Assembly: GCA_036365455.1 (NCBI GenBank)
Contig: JAWQUS010000001.1
Coordinates: 23,855,001-23,919,000 of the forward strand
Source of the DNA: Macrosoma leucophasiata
Taxonomy: Eukaryota > Arthropoda > Insecta > Lepidoptera > Hedylidae
Direction of reading: 5' to 3'
Length of the DNA stretch: 64,000 bases
This document shows positions 32,317 through 42,005 of the stretch, one piece after another; position 1 is the first letter of the stretch; each line of letters begins with the position of its first letter. The position numbers and the translations under genes are program-made. Under the pieces are notes generated by a model, which made no database searches, had not been told where the DNA came from, and saw only the letters and a program-made list of their open reading frames with translations.

Positions 32317-34195
32317 ATGTATGAGGCTCGCGAGACCCTGCGAAAATAATAATTTTATGTTTTTCAACCTTAAAAGAGTTTTTTAAAAATATTTCTATTT
32401 GAATTAATTAATACATGTATGAACATAATAAAAGTGATGGATAGATTCAGTATCCGGGGTATTGAACTCAGTATATTTAATGGTAAAGTGCGCTTATAGT
32501 AATTACCTGGAGATTGTTTCTGAGGCTTAAGTCCTAAATTGTATTTTCTTGAAACGTTGCACGGAAGGAAAAGCTTTTTTAGAATAGAGCTTCCAAAACT
32601 AGAGCTTTTCTTTCCATTCCATTCTTTAAAAAATAAAACGGTGTAGTCTTTGGGTTTTAGGAACTACATCTAAGACTCATATATGCGAGATGAATACGAA
32701 AATAAATCAAAACTGTTGTTTTAACTCTCAGCCTAAGCTGGACAAAAGATTATTTTAACCTGGGGATGCCATTGAATACACAAAACACACATACAAACAC
32801 TCATGCCACAAACAAACGTAATATACGACATACAGAACTGATAACAATACGTACAAGGGACACATGACAAAACTCAAATAAAAAAATGTCCTTTCTACCC
32901 CATAATCTTTGCCCGCCCCGTGGATGCTAAACGTGAATGATTTAGGATCGGAACGTTACGCGCGCGTTACGCACGGAACACGTGCGACGAAGTGAATGAT
33001 ACATTGTATTATCCACGTAAAAATAAACTATTTATAGGCACAAACCTTCAGTACTGTCGTTATTTACTCTATGTTATGGCGCGGGGTTTTTGTTTCGGAC
33101 GCAAATGTATAAAGTGTACTTTCGATGAGCACATGTTTCATGCTAACTACGGGCTTTTACCGGATGAGATATAGAACAGAATAGGTTATATTTTGTTTCA
33201 AATATACAAACCATTTGTTCGAAACATACAAAATACGGCATCGGGTCGTGACGACAGCATCGTCCATTAGTTAAGGGGAACTCTTCGTTTAGCACCGTCA
33301 GTCAACCAAGCATTGGCAGGTAAAGTATTACAATACGGCAGCAGATACAATACGGTTTTAAAAAGTTATTTATTATTTAAAAACTACCAAAGTAGACCAA
33401 CATTTATAGTATGCATATAGACAAGGTTATAAAATGTGGGTGCCTACACATTTTTTTCCATTAAAAAAACCCGTTTTTTAAAAAATCGGGCAATAATAAG
33501 ACATTTTTTTCGTTTTTTAATCGACTACAAAATAGATGGAAGAGCGGATTAAACTTTAAAAAGTCATTGTCTACTGGTCAATTTATTCAGATTTTGCTTC
33601 GCAAACTTCAGTTATAATTTCAGTAAATTGCACCTAAAAATAATCTGATACTCGTTTTCAGTTAAAAAGCTTCTTTTTTTTTCTGTGTGACTTGTTTTGT
33701 AGACATTGGTAGGATTATGGTCAACCAAACTCTTATGTATATTATAGAAATCGTATTTCTGGTACCTCACGATACAGATTCAATCTAATGTGAGGGCCGT
33801 AAGCACATCTGTTCATGTAACATAAGTTTTTTGGTAAATAAATAAATATTTTTCATTTTCATTTTCATTTTTCACTACACGTTCTCTGAGAAAGTCGCCA
33901 AAGTAGTACATCTTGAAACACGAAGGCATTATTAAATAGAAATAACACATCCAAACTTCCTGCGCAAAATCACAAATATTTACAAGGAACCCTAGAAAGT
34001 AAGAACTTACATAATCCGAAGACCAGTCACTCACAACCATCAACCCAGTTTTCAGTCGCTTAAAACTTGGCAACCGTCTAAGGGGTGCGTTGGATATGAC
34101 AAATTTATGTAAAACACCCCCCCCCAACCCAGCACCCACCGGGAAATTAGTGTTCATTTACCCCCCATGTTTACGAGTGTTGTGAAAATATGATA
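32317..34195. other. Unassigned sequence, almost repeat-free
   Basis: A CpG-rich patch at 32945-32990 reads ACGTTACGCGCGCGTTACGC. A CATTTT microsatellite is at 33850-33871. Minus-strand open frame 33813-34157 (114 codons) and plus frame 32992-33174 have no recognised domain; I do not call them genes. Confidence 0.35.
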
Positions 34196-34326
34196 ACATT
34201 ATCGATTGTTGTTCGCCGAGTCGTTTGGCTTTGTTGCATTATCTGAATGCCAAGTGATAGTTTGCTATTTGATCTTTAAACTAAAGAGATATCTCGTGGT
34301 TATATGGGCTGACGTTCGGTTACGCT
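34196..34326 (+). repeat. Local duplication P, unit 1
   Basis: GTTCGCCGAGTCGTTTGGC, TTGTTGCATTATCTGAATGC, AGATATCTCGTGGTTAT and CTGACGTTCGGTTA recur in order at 35795-35937. Identity is roughly 80-85% by eye. Confidence 0.75.
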
Positions 34327-34374
34327 GGAAAAGAATACGTGGTGGAAGTTTGAACTCAAGATTATTTTTATGTA

Positions 34375-34507
34375 TAACTGCCTCAGTAGCCTAGTGGTAG
34401 CAGGCCTTTACTACTACGCTGAGGTCCTGGGTTTGATTCCCGGGCAGGGGGTTATCAGAGATAACGGTGTAAAGTCCTTTATCTCTGGTTCTATTGGGAT
34501 TTCTCTA
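34375..34507 (+). mobile_element. tRNA-SINE1 head, 3'-truncated
   Basis: A box TAGCCTAGTGG and B box GGGTTTGATTCCC are present; the copy stops after TCTATTGGGATTT. Confidence 0.8.
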
Positions 34508-34514
34508 TTCGACG

Positions 34515-34605
34515 CGACGTGTAGTGCGATGTAAGAAATGAAAATGGCACCATATCAAATTGTTCAGCAGAGAACTCGCCGTTGTAGAGACGGTAAAAGA
34601 CGCAC
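34515..34605 (+). repeat. Fragment of the 21.2-21.6 kb repeat
   Basis: GTGCGATGTAAGAAATG, CACCATATCAAATTGTTCAG and GACGGTAAAAGACGCACAGA track 21430-21525 in order with many substitutions. Confidence 0.5.
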
Positions 34606-34612
34606 AGACTAC

Positions 34613-34878
34613 TCCAGAGCTCGCGGGCGTAGGCACCACCGCATTGCCTAATATACTTGCCGCTAAATGGTAGTGTTCAGCACTATCGTGTTTCGATCAG
34701 GTGGTAATGTACGGCCCTGTTATTTCCAGAACAGAGGCATAACACCTAATGCCTCAGGAGTGGCAGCGCATCTGCATTTTGACCTCTGGTCATTGTGTGG
34801 GTGTTTATAGGCTGCAGTCATCACTAAACATCAATGTGAACTGCATGCTTGTTTGCCACTTTCATTCGATAAAAAAAA
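34613..34878 (+). mobile_element. SINE-M copy, slightly 5'-truncated
   Basis: Starts at CTCCAGAGCTCG, missing the first dozen bases and TGACGG. Carries the variant AACACCTAATGCCTCAGGAG and GTGGCAGCGCATCTGC, shared with 48337 and 48868, suggesting a subfamily. Confidence 0.85.
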
Positions 34879-35091
34879 TCTTTGCGCACATTTAGATGTT
34901 TGAGTCCACCAGTGAATCCAGATGCATGTTTCAGCGCTTTTATATAGCTACATACCGTTTCGGGCCAATGCAAGATTCCATTTAGAGGTATTTTACAGTA
35001 TCGCGCACCTTTGTCGTCAGAAATGGTGCGTATCGCATGCTAGGTATACGCCCGTATGAAGGGATAATAATCAATAATTTATTTAATGTAG

Positions 35092-35122
35092 GTAGAGCTC
35101 TAGTGACGGAGCTCGCGGGCGT
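35092..35122 (+). mobile_element. SINE-M fragment (31 bases)
   Basis: Only GGTAGAGCTCTAGTGACGGA and the adjoining GCTCGCGGGCGTAG remain. Confidence 0.6.
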
Positions 35123-35194
35123 AGTCTCTACTTATTCTACTTGTCAGTGCAATTTGTAGTCTTTGTCTAGTGAAGGTTTTCAAGAAAAAGATAA

Positions 35195-35450
35195 TCTATA
35201 TATCCATATATATAAAAATCAATTGCTGTTCGTTAGTCTCGCTAAAAATCGAAACGGCTGGACCAATTTGGCAAATATTGGTTTTGAATGTATTTTGAAA
35301 GTCCAGGGAAGGTTTAAAAGTAAGAAAATATGAATAAATTGAAGGGGAATAGTACATAACTAAATTTCATTTTCTCATACAAATAGTCCGTATATATCAA
35401 ACCTTTGACACATTATTTCATTCTGAGGCGAAGTATGCCGGGTCAGCTAG
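35195..35450 (+). mobile_element. Helitron-like element H-B, plus orientation
   Basis: Begins TC after A at 35195, ends CTAG at 35447-35450 before T. GGGTCAG precedes the terminus. It is the best-bounded member of the family and is non-coding. Confidence 0.8.
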
Positions 35451-35518
35451 TAGCAAATATTTAAAACATTCCGATGGCGTTACATAGTTCACCACGCCAG
35501 GTCAGCTTGTATTAAGTA

Positions 35519-35779
35519 CTAGCTGACCAGGCAAACTTCGTATTGCCTCAGAATGAAATAATGTGTCAAAGGTTTGATACATTAGATACGGACTAATTGT
35601 ATGGGAAAATAAAATTGTGGTTTTTACAATTTCCTTTCAATTTCTTCATATTTTCTTACCTTTTAAACCTTTCCTGGACTTCCAAAAATCATTCTAAACC
35701 AAAATGAGCTAAATCGGTCCACTTGTTCTCGAGTTTTAGCGAGACTAACGAACAGCAATAGAGATTTTATATATATAGA
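35519..35779 (-). mobile_element. Helitron-like element H-B, minus orientation
   Basis: Starts CTAG at 35519 after A and ends GA at 35779 before T. It lies tail to tail with the previous element, 68 bases apart. In the spacer CACGCCAGGTCAGCTTGTAT at 35493-35512 looks like a third, degraded 3' end. Confidence 0.8.
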
Positions 35780-35794
35780 TATAAAAATATACAG

Positions 35795-35937
35795 TATCGA
35801 TATCTGTTCGCCGAGTCGTTTGGCGTTGTTGCATTGTCCGAATGCCAAATAATAGTTTGATGGGTAATGTCTCCCTACTTGATCTGTAAACTAAACAGAT
35901 ATCTCGTAGTTATGTGAACTGACGTTCGGTTAGCGCA
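35795..35937 (+). repeat. Local duplication P, unit 2
   Basis: Second copy of 34196-34326, with about 20 extra bases (ATGGGTAATGTCTCCCTACT) after AATAGTTTG. Confidence 0.75.
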
Positions 35938-36330
35938 AAAGTTTGGTTTGGTGTTCGAAATTTGTGTATTATATCTAGAAGTTTGAATGCTTTGCTCGAT
36001 GAACCAAAAAGAATTGCTTGGTTTTGAATAAGTGGTAAACGACACCGAAATTCATCCAATTTCGGTAAACAAAAAAAGTTGGCTTCGGTTCATAAAACGA
36101 AGATATTTAACTAATTAAGGATTTAACAACTTTGCCTCCTGTATGGCAGTTGATTATATGAAAACCAAAAGTGAACTGTAACTTATAATTATTTCGATGT
36201 GAGTATAAAATACGCCTTTTCTGAACAGAATGGAAAAAAATTGACAGTGTTGGCTGTCCTTAAGTAATCATTGTTACTAAGACTAGAACAGCTTTCCTTG
36301 CCTGTCGTTCTAGTCCTTCTCCATACTGAC
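35938..36330. other. Unassigned sequence
   Basis: Nothing recognised. Confidence 0.35.
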
Positions 36331-36539
36331 AAAAGGAACATAAGCATACCAAATTCAAATCTACCATTTCTCTTATCGATGGATAAGTAAAATTAGAGCA
36401 ACACACGGAGAGTGATGGGGCCGCGCGAGCTAATCGTGACACATTACTTTATTTCCTTGCATGTCCCAACCGTTGGCGAAAAAGGAAAGCTTTATTAAGC
36501 TGACAGCTGATTATGTACGATTAGCACGATTATAATTAT
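36331..36539 (+). repeat. Local duplication Q, unit 1
   Basis: GATGGGGCCGCGCGAGCTAA, TCGTGACACATT and CCAACCGTTGGCGAAAAAGG recur at 37887-38087. The CpG-rich core is the best conserved part. Confidence 0.85.
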
Positions 36540-36590
36540 CCGAATGATATACGACAGCCTTGCCTTCCAAAGACTGCCACCAAGACTTTT

Positions 36591-36840
36591 ACTGGTGGTC
36601 GAGCTCCAGTGACGGAGCTTGCGGGCGTAGGCACCACCACATTACCAAATATACTTTCCGCTAAATGGTAGTGTTCAGCACTATCGTGTTCCAGTCATGT
36701 GGTAATGTACGGCCCTGTAATTTCCAGCACAGAGGCATAATACCTCCGGCCTCAGGAGTGGTAACGCATCTGCATTTTGACCTCGGTCTATGTGTGGGTA
36801 TCTATAGGCTGCAGTCATCACTTATTATCAATGTGAACTG
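36591..36840 (+). mobile_element. SINE-M copy, 3'-truncated
   Basis: Intact 5' end; breaks off after CAATGTGAACTG with no poly-A, 90 bases before the mariner. Confidence 0.85.
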
Positions 36841-36930
36841 TCGGTTCACCTCATCGAACCAGCCTATTTGCGCTTCATTTTTTGGTACAGTGTGGCAACA
36901 CAGGAACATTTTTGCCCCAACAGCCATCTA

Positions 36931-37705
36931 TTAGGTTGGGGAAAAAGTTTCTTCGCATTTTTTAAGATAATTCAAAACATTTTTGAATAAAGTTTATTTA
37001 AATTTAACTAAAGTATGTATGTACCATTTTGTTCGATAACCTTTTGCCATCTCGTAGGTAGGGACATGATCCCATTGCTATAAACATTTTGGGACTTCTC
37101 ATCAAAATACCGCGACAAGTGGATTTGGCAGTCCTCTCGTGATGTTAACCTAACATTGCATAAAGAATTCTGAAGAGACCGAAACAGGTGGAAATCTGAA
37201 GCAAGGTCAGGACTATACGGCGGATGCATTAACACCTCCCAGCCAAACTCTCTTCATTTTTGCTGAGTGGCTATAGATGTGTGAGGTCTAGCGTTATTAT
37301 GATGAAACACCACACCTCTTCTGTTGATCAATTCTGGCCGCTTTCTCTCAACTTCTTGCTTTAATCTCATCAGTTGTTCGCAGTAGAGTTCAGAATCGAT
37401 AGTCCTGCCTGGTGGTAATAGCTCATAATGATTTATAATATTTTTCGCGGCTTGCGTTGCATTTTTACCTTTTTTGTAGTAAAATTTTAAAATGTATCGA
37501 ATTTCTTCATTAGATTCACTCATCTAGACAGTACGAAAAACAAACGAAAATCACACATTTGCCTCATTTGAATTTGGAATTATGTTCTTTAAAATTTTAA
37601 CTTTCAATTATACCAAAACCAGCCAGATACAAATACTACAGCCAAAGAGATTTTATTACAAGTTCATACATACTATAATGCGAAAAGACTTTTTCCCCAA
37701 CCTAT
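36931..37705 (-). mobile_element. mariner element, internally deleted (775 bases)
   Basis: Terminal inverted repeats of about 28 bases start with TTAGGTTGGGGAAAAAGT on the left and end with ACTTTTTCCCCAACCTA on the right, flanked by TA dinucleotides (36929-36930 and 37706-37707), as mariners require. The usual length is about 1.3 kb, so roughly 500 bases are gone. Only transposase remnants on the minus strand remain. A source of transposase elsewhere could still recognise its ends. Confidence 0.92.
37008..37523 (-). pseudogene. mariner transposase remnant
   Basis: Reading on the minus strand, the first 33 or so residues (MSESNEEIRYILKFYYKK onward) belong to the N-terminal helix-turn-helix DNA-binding part. 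They are fused by deletion to the later catalytic part (NNARPHTS, then HPPYSPDLAS). The first catalytic aspartate region is deleted, the aspartate expected before NARPH is Asn, one codon is missing in the DLA-SD motif and a stop interrupts at 37254-37256. The frame is otherwise intact. It is inactive. Confidence 0.92.
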
Positions 37706-37886
37706 TATTTTTGCAATGTATCGGCATGTACCCTGCCCTTCTTTAGTTCTCATGCGGACCTAAGCATAGCTGTCTCCAGTGCCCTCTGGATGACTTGAAC
37801 TTTTTTGTTTCAGCCCGAAGTGAGCGACCACGTTTTAGTCCTAAGTGTCATCAATGGCAACACACACTAGTCAAAGATCTTCATCG

Positions 37887-38087
37887 AAAAGAACATAAGT
37901 ATTCCAAATTCAAATCCACCGTTTATCGTATCGATGGGTAACTAAAATGAGAGCAACACATGGAATGATGGGGCCGCGCGAGCTAATCGTGACACATTGC
38001 TTTATTTTCCTGCATCTCCCAACCGTTGGCGAAAAAGGAAAGCTTTTTAAGGCTGACAGATGATGTACGATTAGCATGATTGTTATT
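37887..38087 (+). repeat. Local duplication Q, unit 2
   Basis: Copy of 36331-36539, about 85% identical by eye. The two units flank the SINE-M and the mariner. Confidence 0.85.
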
Positions 38088-38403
38088 TTTTTTTTAATAA
38101 ATACTACGAGATCGGGATCACCGTGCAGTTAATTAATAATTCTGTCTGGGTGTAACCAACCAGCCTATATGACTAGAACGATTTTTATAAACCCGTTCAG
38201 GAGTTTTTCATTTATTCATAGCCACAAATGTTCTCATTTATACCTAATGCTTATATTTAAAAGTAGAATAGAAATCAAAAGCTAACTGATATATCTACAG
38301 TTGATCTATTGATCTATCTTAAGTTCAATCATATTATTATAGTAAATAATACATAGTTATAAAACTCGTATGAAAAGAACAACTGCGAACGTTTTATTAT
38401 CAC
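38088..38403. other. Unassigned AT-rich sequence
   Basis: Nothing recognised. Confidence 0.35.
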
Positions 38404-38527
38404 TGAGTGGCAACACATCAACATAGAAATATCTGGTTTTTATGTAAATGTTTATAGGCTATATTATTTATTTACGATCTATATGAACTGTTAAATTGTT
38501 TGCCACTTCATCATATAAAAAAAATAG
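38404..38527 (+). mobile_element. Very degenerate SINE-M fragment
   Basis: GAGTGGCAACACATC, TTTATAGGCT, ATATGAACTG, TTGTTTGCCACTTCATCAT and poly-A are in SINE-M order. Confidence 0.5.
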
Positions 38528-39072
38528 AAAAATATAAAGTTTTTTTTTCATTTTGAATAGGTATAATATCATTATGTTATGAGAACACTTTTTCTTTTTT
38601 TTTCAGTCGCAAGTCGCTGTCGCCCGTCTGCAGTCACCTTTACCTGACAGATAGGAGTCAGATTTATGTGTTTACTGTATAAATCAAGCGCGGGACGTCA
38701 CTGTTACCGTCTTTTTTCGTCTCCAACTCCTGTTGCCTATATATCATAGCTGAGTGTTACGTCTTCCGCGGTTCAGCATCTTTAGGGTTCTTTGGCGATG
38801 TTAAATAAATACGCTTTTGTGTTGAGTTTCATAAAATATAGGACACTGTTTATTATGTAAAAGACTTGTTTGTGTCCGACATAAAAAAACAAAGACATAA
38901 TAGTAATTCAATCATTTGAAATAAAACTATTTTTACGGGTTTATGTTGCACAAAAATGATGCATTATAAATTAATTTTAAAATCAATCCTATATTTCGGT
39001 TTCGTTTCAGGTTCTGTCGTGTTAGGAAGACGAATAAAAATAATTTTATGCAAGTAAAAATTCGTGCGTCAT
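38528..39072. other. Unassigned sequence with splice-acceptor-like tract
   Basis: CTTTTTCTTTTTTTTTCAG ends at 38606, an ideal 3' splice site pattern, and AATAAA occurs near 38806. The GC-richer DNA between has stops in all frames. It could be an untranslated terminal exon or chance. Confidence 0.3.
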
Positions 39073-39358
39073 ATGGGGTAATTTGCCACAATCGCCACGC
39101 TTGGCATGCGGTGCGGGATGCTGAAGCCCATCCCGCGTACTAATACCACCATGGTTTGACAGCCTTAAGAGTTCCCGAACGGGAACCGCTAATCAGAAAA
39201 CGAAGCGTAAGCAAGTCGCCCAAATGGTTGACCGACGACCTGGCGAAGGTTGCGGGCAATCGCTGTATAAGGGCGGTCCAGGACCGTTCGTTGTGGCAAT
39301 CTCTGGGGATGGTCTTTGTCCAATGTACGGTCTTCCGCCTTAGAGGATGATGATGAAT
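39073..39358 (+). pseudogene. RTE-type LINE fragments
   Basis: From 39156 the plus frame shows LTDDLAKVAGNRCIRAVQDR then SLWQSLG, the RTE C-terminus, ending in ATGATGATGA. The preceding 39073-39130 (GCCACAATCGCCACGCTTGG) resembles the tail repeat at 48545-48665. 5'-truncated. Confidence 0.75.
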
Positions 39359-40042
39359 AAATTTATTTGCCATTGCATAGAAATAAGTATTTAATAATTA
39401 AGATTATTTTAACTTATTTTAATATTTTAAAAAGCCATAACATGTCTGGCTGTCCATCTGCTAAATATATGTATAGATTTTCTAAGAAAAAACTAACCAC
39501 AACAAAATTATCACCCAGGTCCAGTCGATTGCAAGCTAACCTTCCAGATGTCGGATTTCTTCCTTCCGTCGATATTAATATATACCTATCTTTTTGGCAA
39601 ATTCAAGTCCTGCCCCGATTTTAAGTCAAGATTATATCTGTCAGTCTACAAGACCCCTACCTCGAATTCGTTCGCACTTGTCCAATTTTTAAAGTTTTCT
39701 CGCATCTTCTGGTGAATGACCGGCAGTAAAACCCGTAGGTACACATAAACATGTCACTCCCAAACTATGAATATACGCTCTCAGGGGACATATTACGTTT
39801 AATTGGATGCTTTGGAATTTGCTTTTAAGTGGTTTTATTTTGATTTTTGAGTATTGAAAAAAGTTGTGACGATTTTACAGTTCGTTGAATTGATATTCGT
39901 TGAAGTAAACTAATAGATGTTCTGTCTGTCACTTACGTAACCAAGGGGGAAAACAAGCTTGCAGTTCATATGCAGTGCAGCATATGCAGTTCATAGTGCA
40001 TAAAATTGCCTACCATTGAATCAATTTTTTTTTTTTTTTTTT
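39359..40042. other. Unassigned sequence
   Basis: An 85-codon open frame (39367-39624) lacks domains. At 39950-39985 CAAGCTTGCAGTTCATATG is a possible relic of SINE-M, and ATGCAG/CTGCAT-type units repeat. A T run ends the stretch. Confidence 0.35.
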
Positions 40043-40220
40043 GGTGGTAATGTATGGCCATGTAATTTCCGGCACAGAGACATAATACCTTAGGCCTCAG
40101 GAGTGGTAACGCATCTGCATTTTGATCTTGGTTTCTTTGTTGGTGTCTCTAGGCTGCAGTCATCACTTAACATCAATGTGAACTGCATACTTGTTTGCCA
40201 CTTCTATTACATAAAAAAAA
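40043..40220 (+). mobile_element. SINE-M copy, 5'-truncated
   Basis: Begins at GGTGGTAATGTATGG, exactly after a T run, and ends in poly-A before TCTAATAGGG. Confidence 0.85.
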
Positions 40221-40226
40221 TCTAAT

Positions 40227-40368
40227 AGGGCTGTAGTAAAAACAATAGTACGACACTGCGATCGCCAGTCCGCCTGCCAAGCGTAGCGATTATAGCAGAC
40301 TATAGCACACTGTTGCGAGCATCTTTGGTCAAAGCTTTTGTCCACCAGTGGACGTCTTTTAATAATGA
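40227..40368 (+). pseudogene. RTE-type LINE 3' end
   Basis: The frame KAFVHQWTSF followed by AATAATGACAATGATAATG is an RTE C-terminus with its short tandem tail. LINE-A sequence follows at once (40376), so one LINE end abuts another. Confidence 0.7.
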
Positions 40369-40375
40369 CAATGAT

Positions 40376-40505
40376 AATGTCAAAAGTCTTAGGAATCGGT
40401 GTGCATGTATGAAGAGAATGATGAAAGTAGATGAGGCACGAGAGGTATGTCAGGACCGGGATACCTGGTGCTCTACACTCTCTGCCTACCCCGTTGACCT
40501 GGGAG
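40376..40505 (+). pseudogene. LINE-A 3' fragment in left arm
   Basis: Encodes VKSLRNRCACMKRMMKVDEA then REVCQDRDTWCSTLSAYPV; afterwards GACCTGG and a G run replace the usual CTGGCGTGAAG end. Confidence 0.8.
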
Positions 40506-40782
40506 GGGGGGGGGGGAACAGACAGCATAAGGGAATTAAAGTGGAATACGCCAGAATTCCAATCAGTGGTTTAGTTAGGTTGCTCTGCTCGTTTCCTTTT
40601 CACTACGGTGCATATAAATAAATGAGACAAAATTTTGCCACTTCCATTACATTAAAAAAAATCTAATAGGGCGGTAGTAAAAACAATAGTACGGCACTGC
40701 GATCGCCAATCCGCCTGCCAAGCGTGGCGATTATAGCATATTCTCTCCTCACGACACTGTTGTGAGCATCTTTGATCAAAGC

Positions 40783-40887
40783 TTTTGTCCAGCATTGGAT
40801 GTCTTTTGTCCAGCATTGGATGTCTTTTGTCCAGCATTGGATGTCTTTTGTCCAGCATTGGATGTCTTTTGTCCAGCATTGGATGTC
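40783..40887 (+). repeat. 21-base minisatellite, 5 perfect units
   Basis: The unit TTTTGTCCAGCATTGGATGT plus C is repeated five times without visible variation. It is the RTE C-terminal codon block (FVQHWMS in the LINE frame), so each unit adds seven codons without shifting the frame. The perfect identity implies recent slippage or unequal exchange. Confidence 0.96.
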
Positions 40888-41215
40888 TTTTGAATGAACT
40901 TATGATGACGAGCCAATGTTAATACATAGGGTCCAGAAATACGCAGTACCATATTTAGTAGGCTGGTTGACAATATCTGAAGGTGACACTAAAGAATCAT
41001 CGTAGTAATTGGCTGTAGGACCGATGCCCTTATTATATATATTATGTGTTATTATATATATGCTATTTGTTCTCGAACTTACACTGTGGTAACATTTTGT
41101 CTCATTCCTTTATATGCACCGTAGTGAAAAGGAAACGAGCAGAGCAACCTAACTAAACCACTGATTGGAATTCTGGCGTATTCCACTATAATTCCCTTAT
41201 GCTGTCTGTCCCCCC

Positions 41216-41350
41216 CTCTACCAGGCCAACGGGATAGGCAGAGAGTGAAGAGCACCAGGTATCCCGGTCCTGACATACCTCTCGTGCCTCATCTACTTTC
41301 ATCATTCTCTTCATACATGTACACCGATTCCTAAAACTTTTGACATTATC
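41216..41350 (-). pseudogene. LINE-A 3' fragment in right arm
   Basis: Inverted counterpart of 40376-40505; encodes the same KVDEAREVCQDRDTWCSSL residues. Confidence 0.8.
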
Positions 41351-41417
41351 ATGGTCATTATTAAAAGACGTCCACTGCTGGACAAAAGGCTTCCCAGAGA
41401 TGCTCACAATAATGAGT

Positions 41418-41706
41418 TACTGGTGGTAGAGCTCCAGTGACGGAGCTCGCGGGCGTAGGCACCACCGCATTACCTAATATACTTGCCGCTAAATGGTAGT
41501 GTTCAGCACTATCGTGTTCCGGTCAGGTGGTAATGTACGGCCCTGTAATTTCCGGCACAGAGGCATAACATCTTAGGCTTCAGGAGTGGTAACGCATCTA
41601 CATTTTGACCTCGGTCTTTGTGTGGGTGTCTATAGGCTGCAGTCATCACTTAACATCAATGTGATCTGCATGGTTGTTTGCCACTTCCATAACATAAAAA
41701 AAAAAT
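41418..41706 (+). mobile_element. SINE-M copy, full length, near consensus
   Basis: Both ends complete, with a poly-A of ten. It sits directly at the outer end of the right inverted arm. Confidence 0.92.
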
Positions 41707-41721
41707 GTGTTGTAGATATAC

Positions 41722-41867
41722 CCCCCTTATTCATAAACGTACAATAGATACGTTTTAGCTATAGAATGCTTTGTCTTTGTCAGTTGCATTGTCAAATGTG
41801 CAGGATAGAAAAAGACAAAGGAGAGATTAGCAACACTTTAGCTAAAATACGTTTATGAATAAGGGGG
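41722..41867. mobile_element. MITE with CCCCCTTATTCATAAACG ends, copy 1
   Basis: Ends CCCCCTTATTCATAAACGTA and TACGTTTATGAATAAGGGGG are perfect 20-base inverted repeats; inside, ATACGTTTTAGCTA and TAGCTAAAATACG extend the symmetry. Flanks are TATA and TTAG. The C-run ends next to TTAA-like flanks suggest, weakly, a piggyBac-type MITE. A second copy is at 54836. Confidence 0.88.
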
Positions 41868-41954
41868 TTAGTGTTTTGCATCATTATGGGAGAATCATTT
41901 GTTATTGTTTTTACTACCACCCTAATGAAATGGTTTGACCGTCATTATTTGGTT

Positions 41955-42005
41955 GATTGGCTGCACTAGGGGAAAAATTCCTCCACTAGTGGACGGTGGG
42001 ATAGT
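41955..42005 (-). repeat. CCACTAGTGGAGG hairpin repeat
   Basis: CTGCACTAGGGGAAAAATTC then CTCCACTAGTGGAC; minus-strand relative of 18463 and 44928. Confidence 0.6.

Larger units (their letters stand above)
40197..40808 (+). repeat. Direct duplication of SINE tail plus RTE tail
   Basis: 40197-40368 and 40637-40808 share CTAATAGGGCKGTAGTAAAA, ACTGCGATCGCCA, TCCGCCTGCCAAGCGT and AAAGCTTTTGTCCA in order, 440 bases apart. The copy boundary starts inside the SINE-M tail (GCCACTTC), so the duplication happened after that SINE was in place. Confidence 0.85.
40311..41407. repeat. Large inverted repeat, arms of about 320 bases
   Basis: 40311-40636 is matched in reverse complement by 41085-41407: RTE tail, LINE-A end, then CAGACAGCATAAGGGAATTA, GAATACGCCAGAATTCCAAT and GTTGCTCTGCTCGTTTCC. 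Identity is above 90% by eye; the chief difference is the G run (about 14 against 6). The 448-base spacer holds the second direct copy and the minisatellite. Such a structure can form a cruciform or give a double-stranded transcript. Confidence 0.93.

Noticed and set aside
33813..34157. 114-codon open frame on the minus strand
   Set aside because: No domain, signal or splice context; composition follows local AT-rich and C-run sequence.
38588..38812. Terminal exon with splice acceptor and AATAAA
   Set aside because: T-rich tracts before CAG are common in AT-rich DNA; no coding frame or matching donor supports it.
40783..40887. CRISPR-like array
   Set aside because: Units are directly adjacent with no spacers, in a eukaryotic retroposon tail.
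40652..40973. Minus-strand frame with repeated MLDKRHP as a repeat protein
   Set aside because: It is the antisense reading of the 21-base minisatellite in the LINE tail; the sense strand matches the RTE C-terminus.
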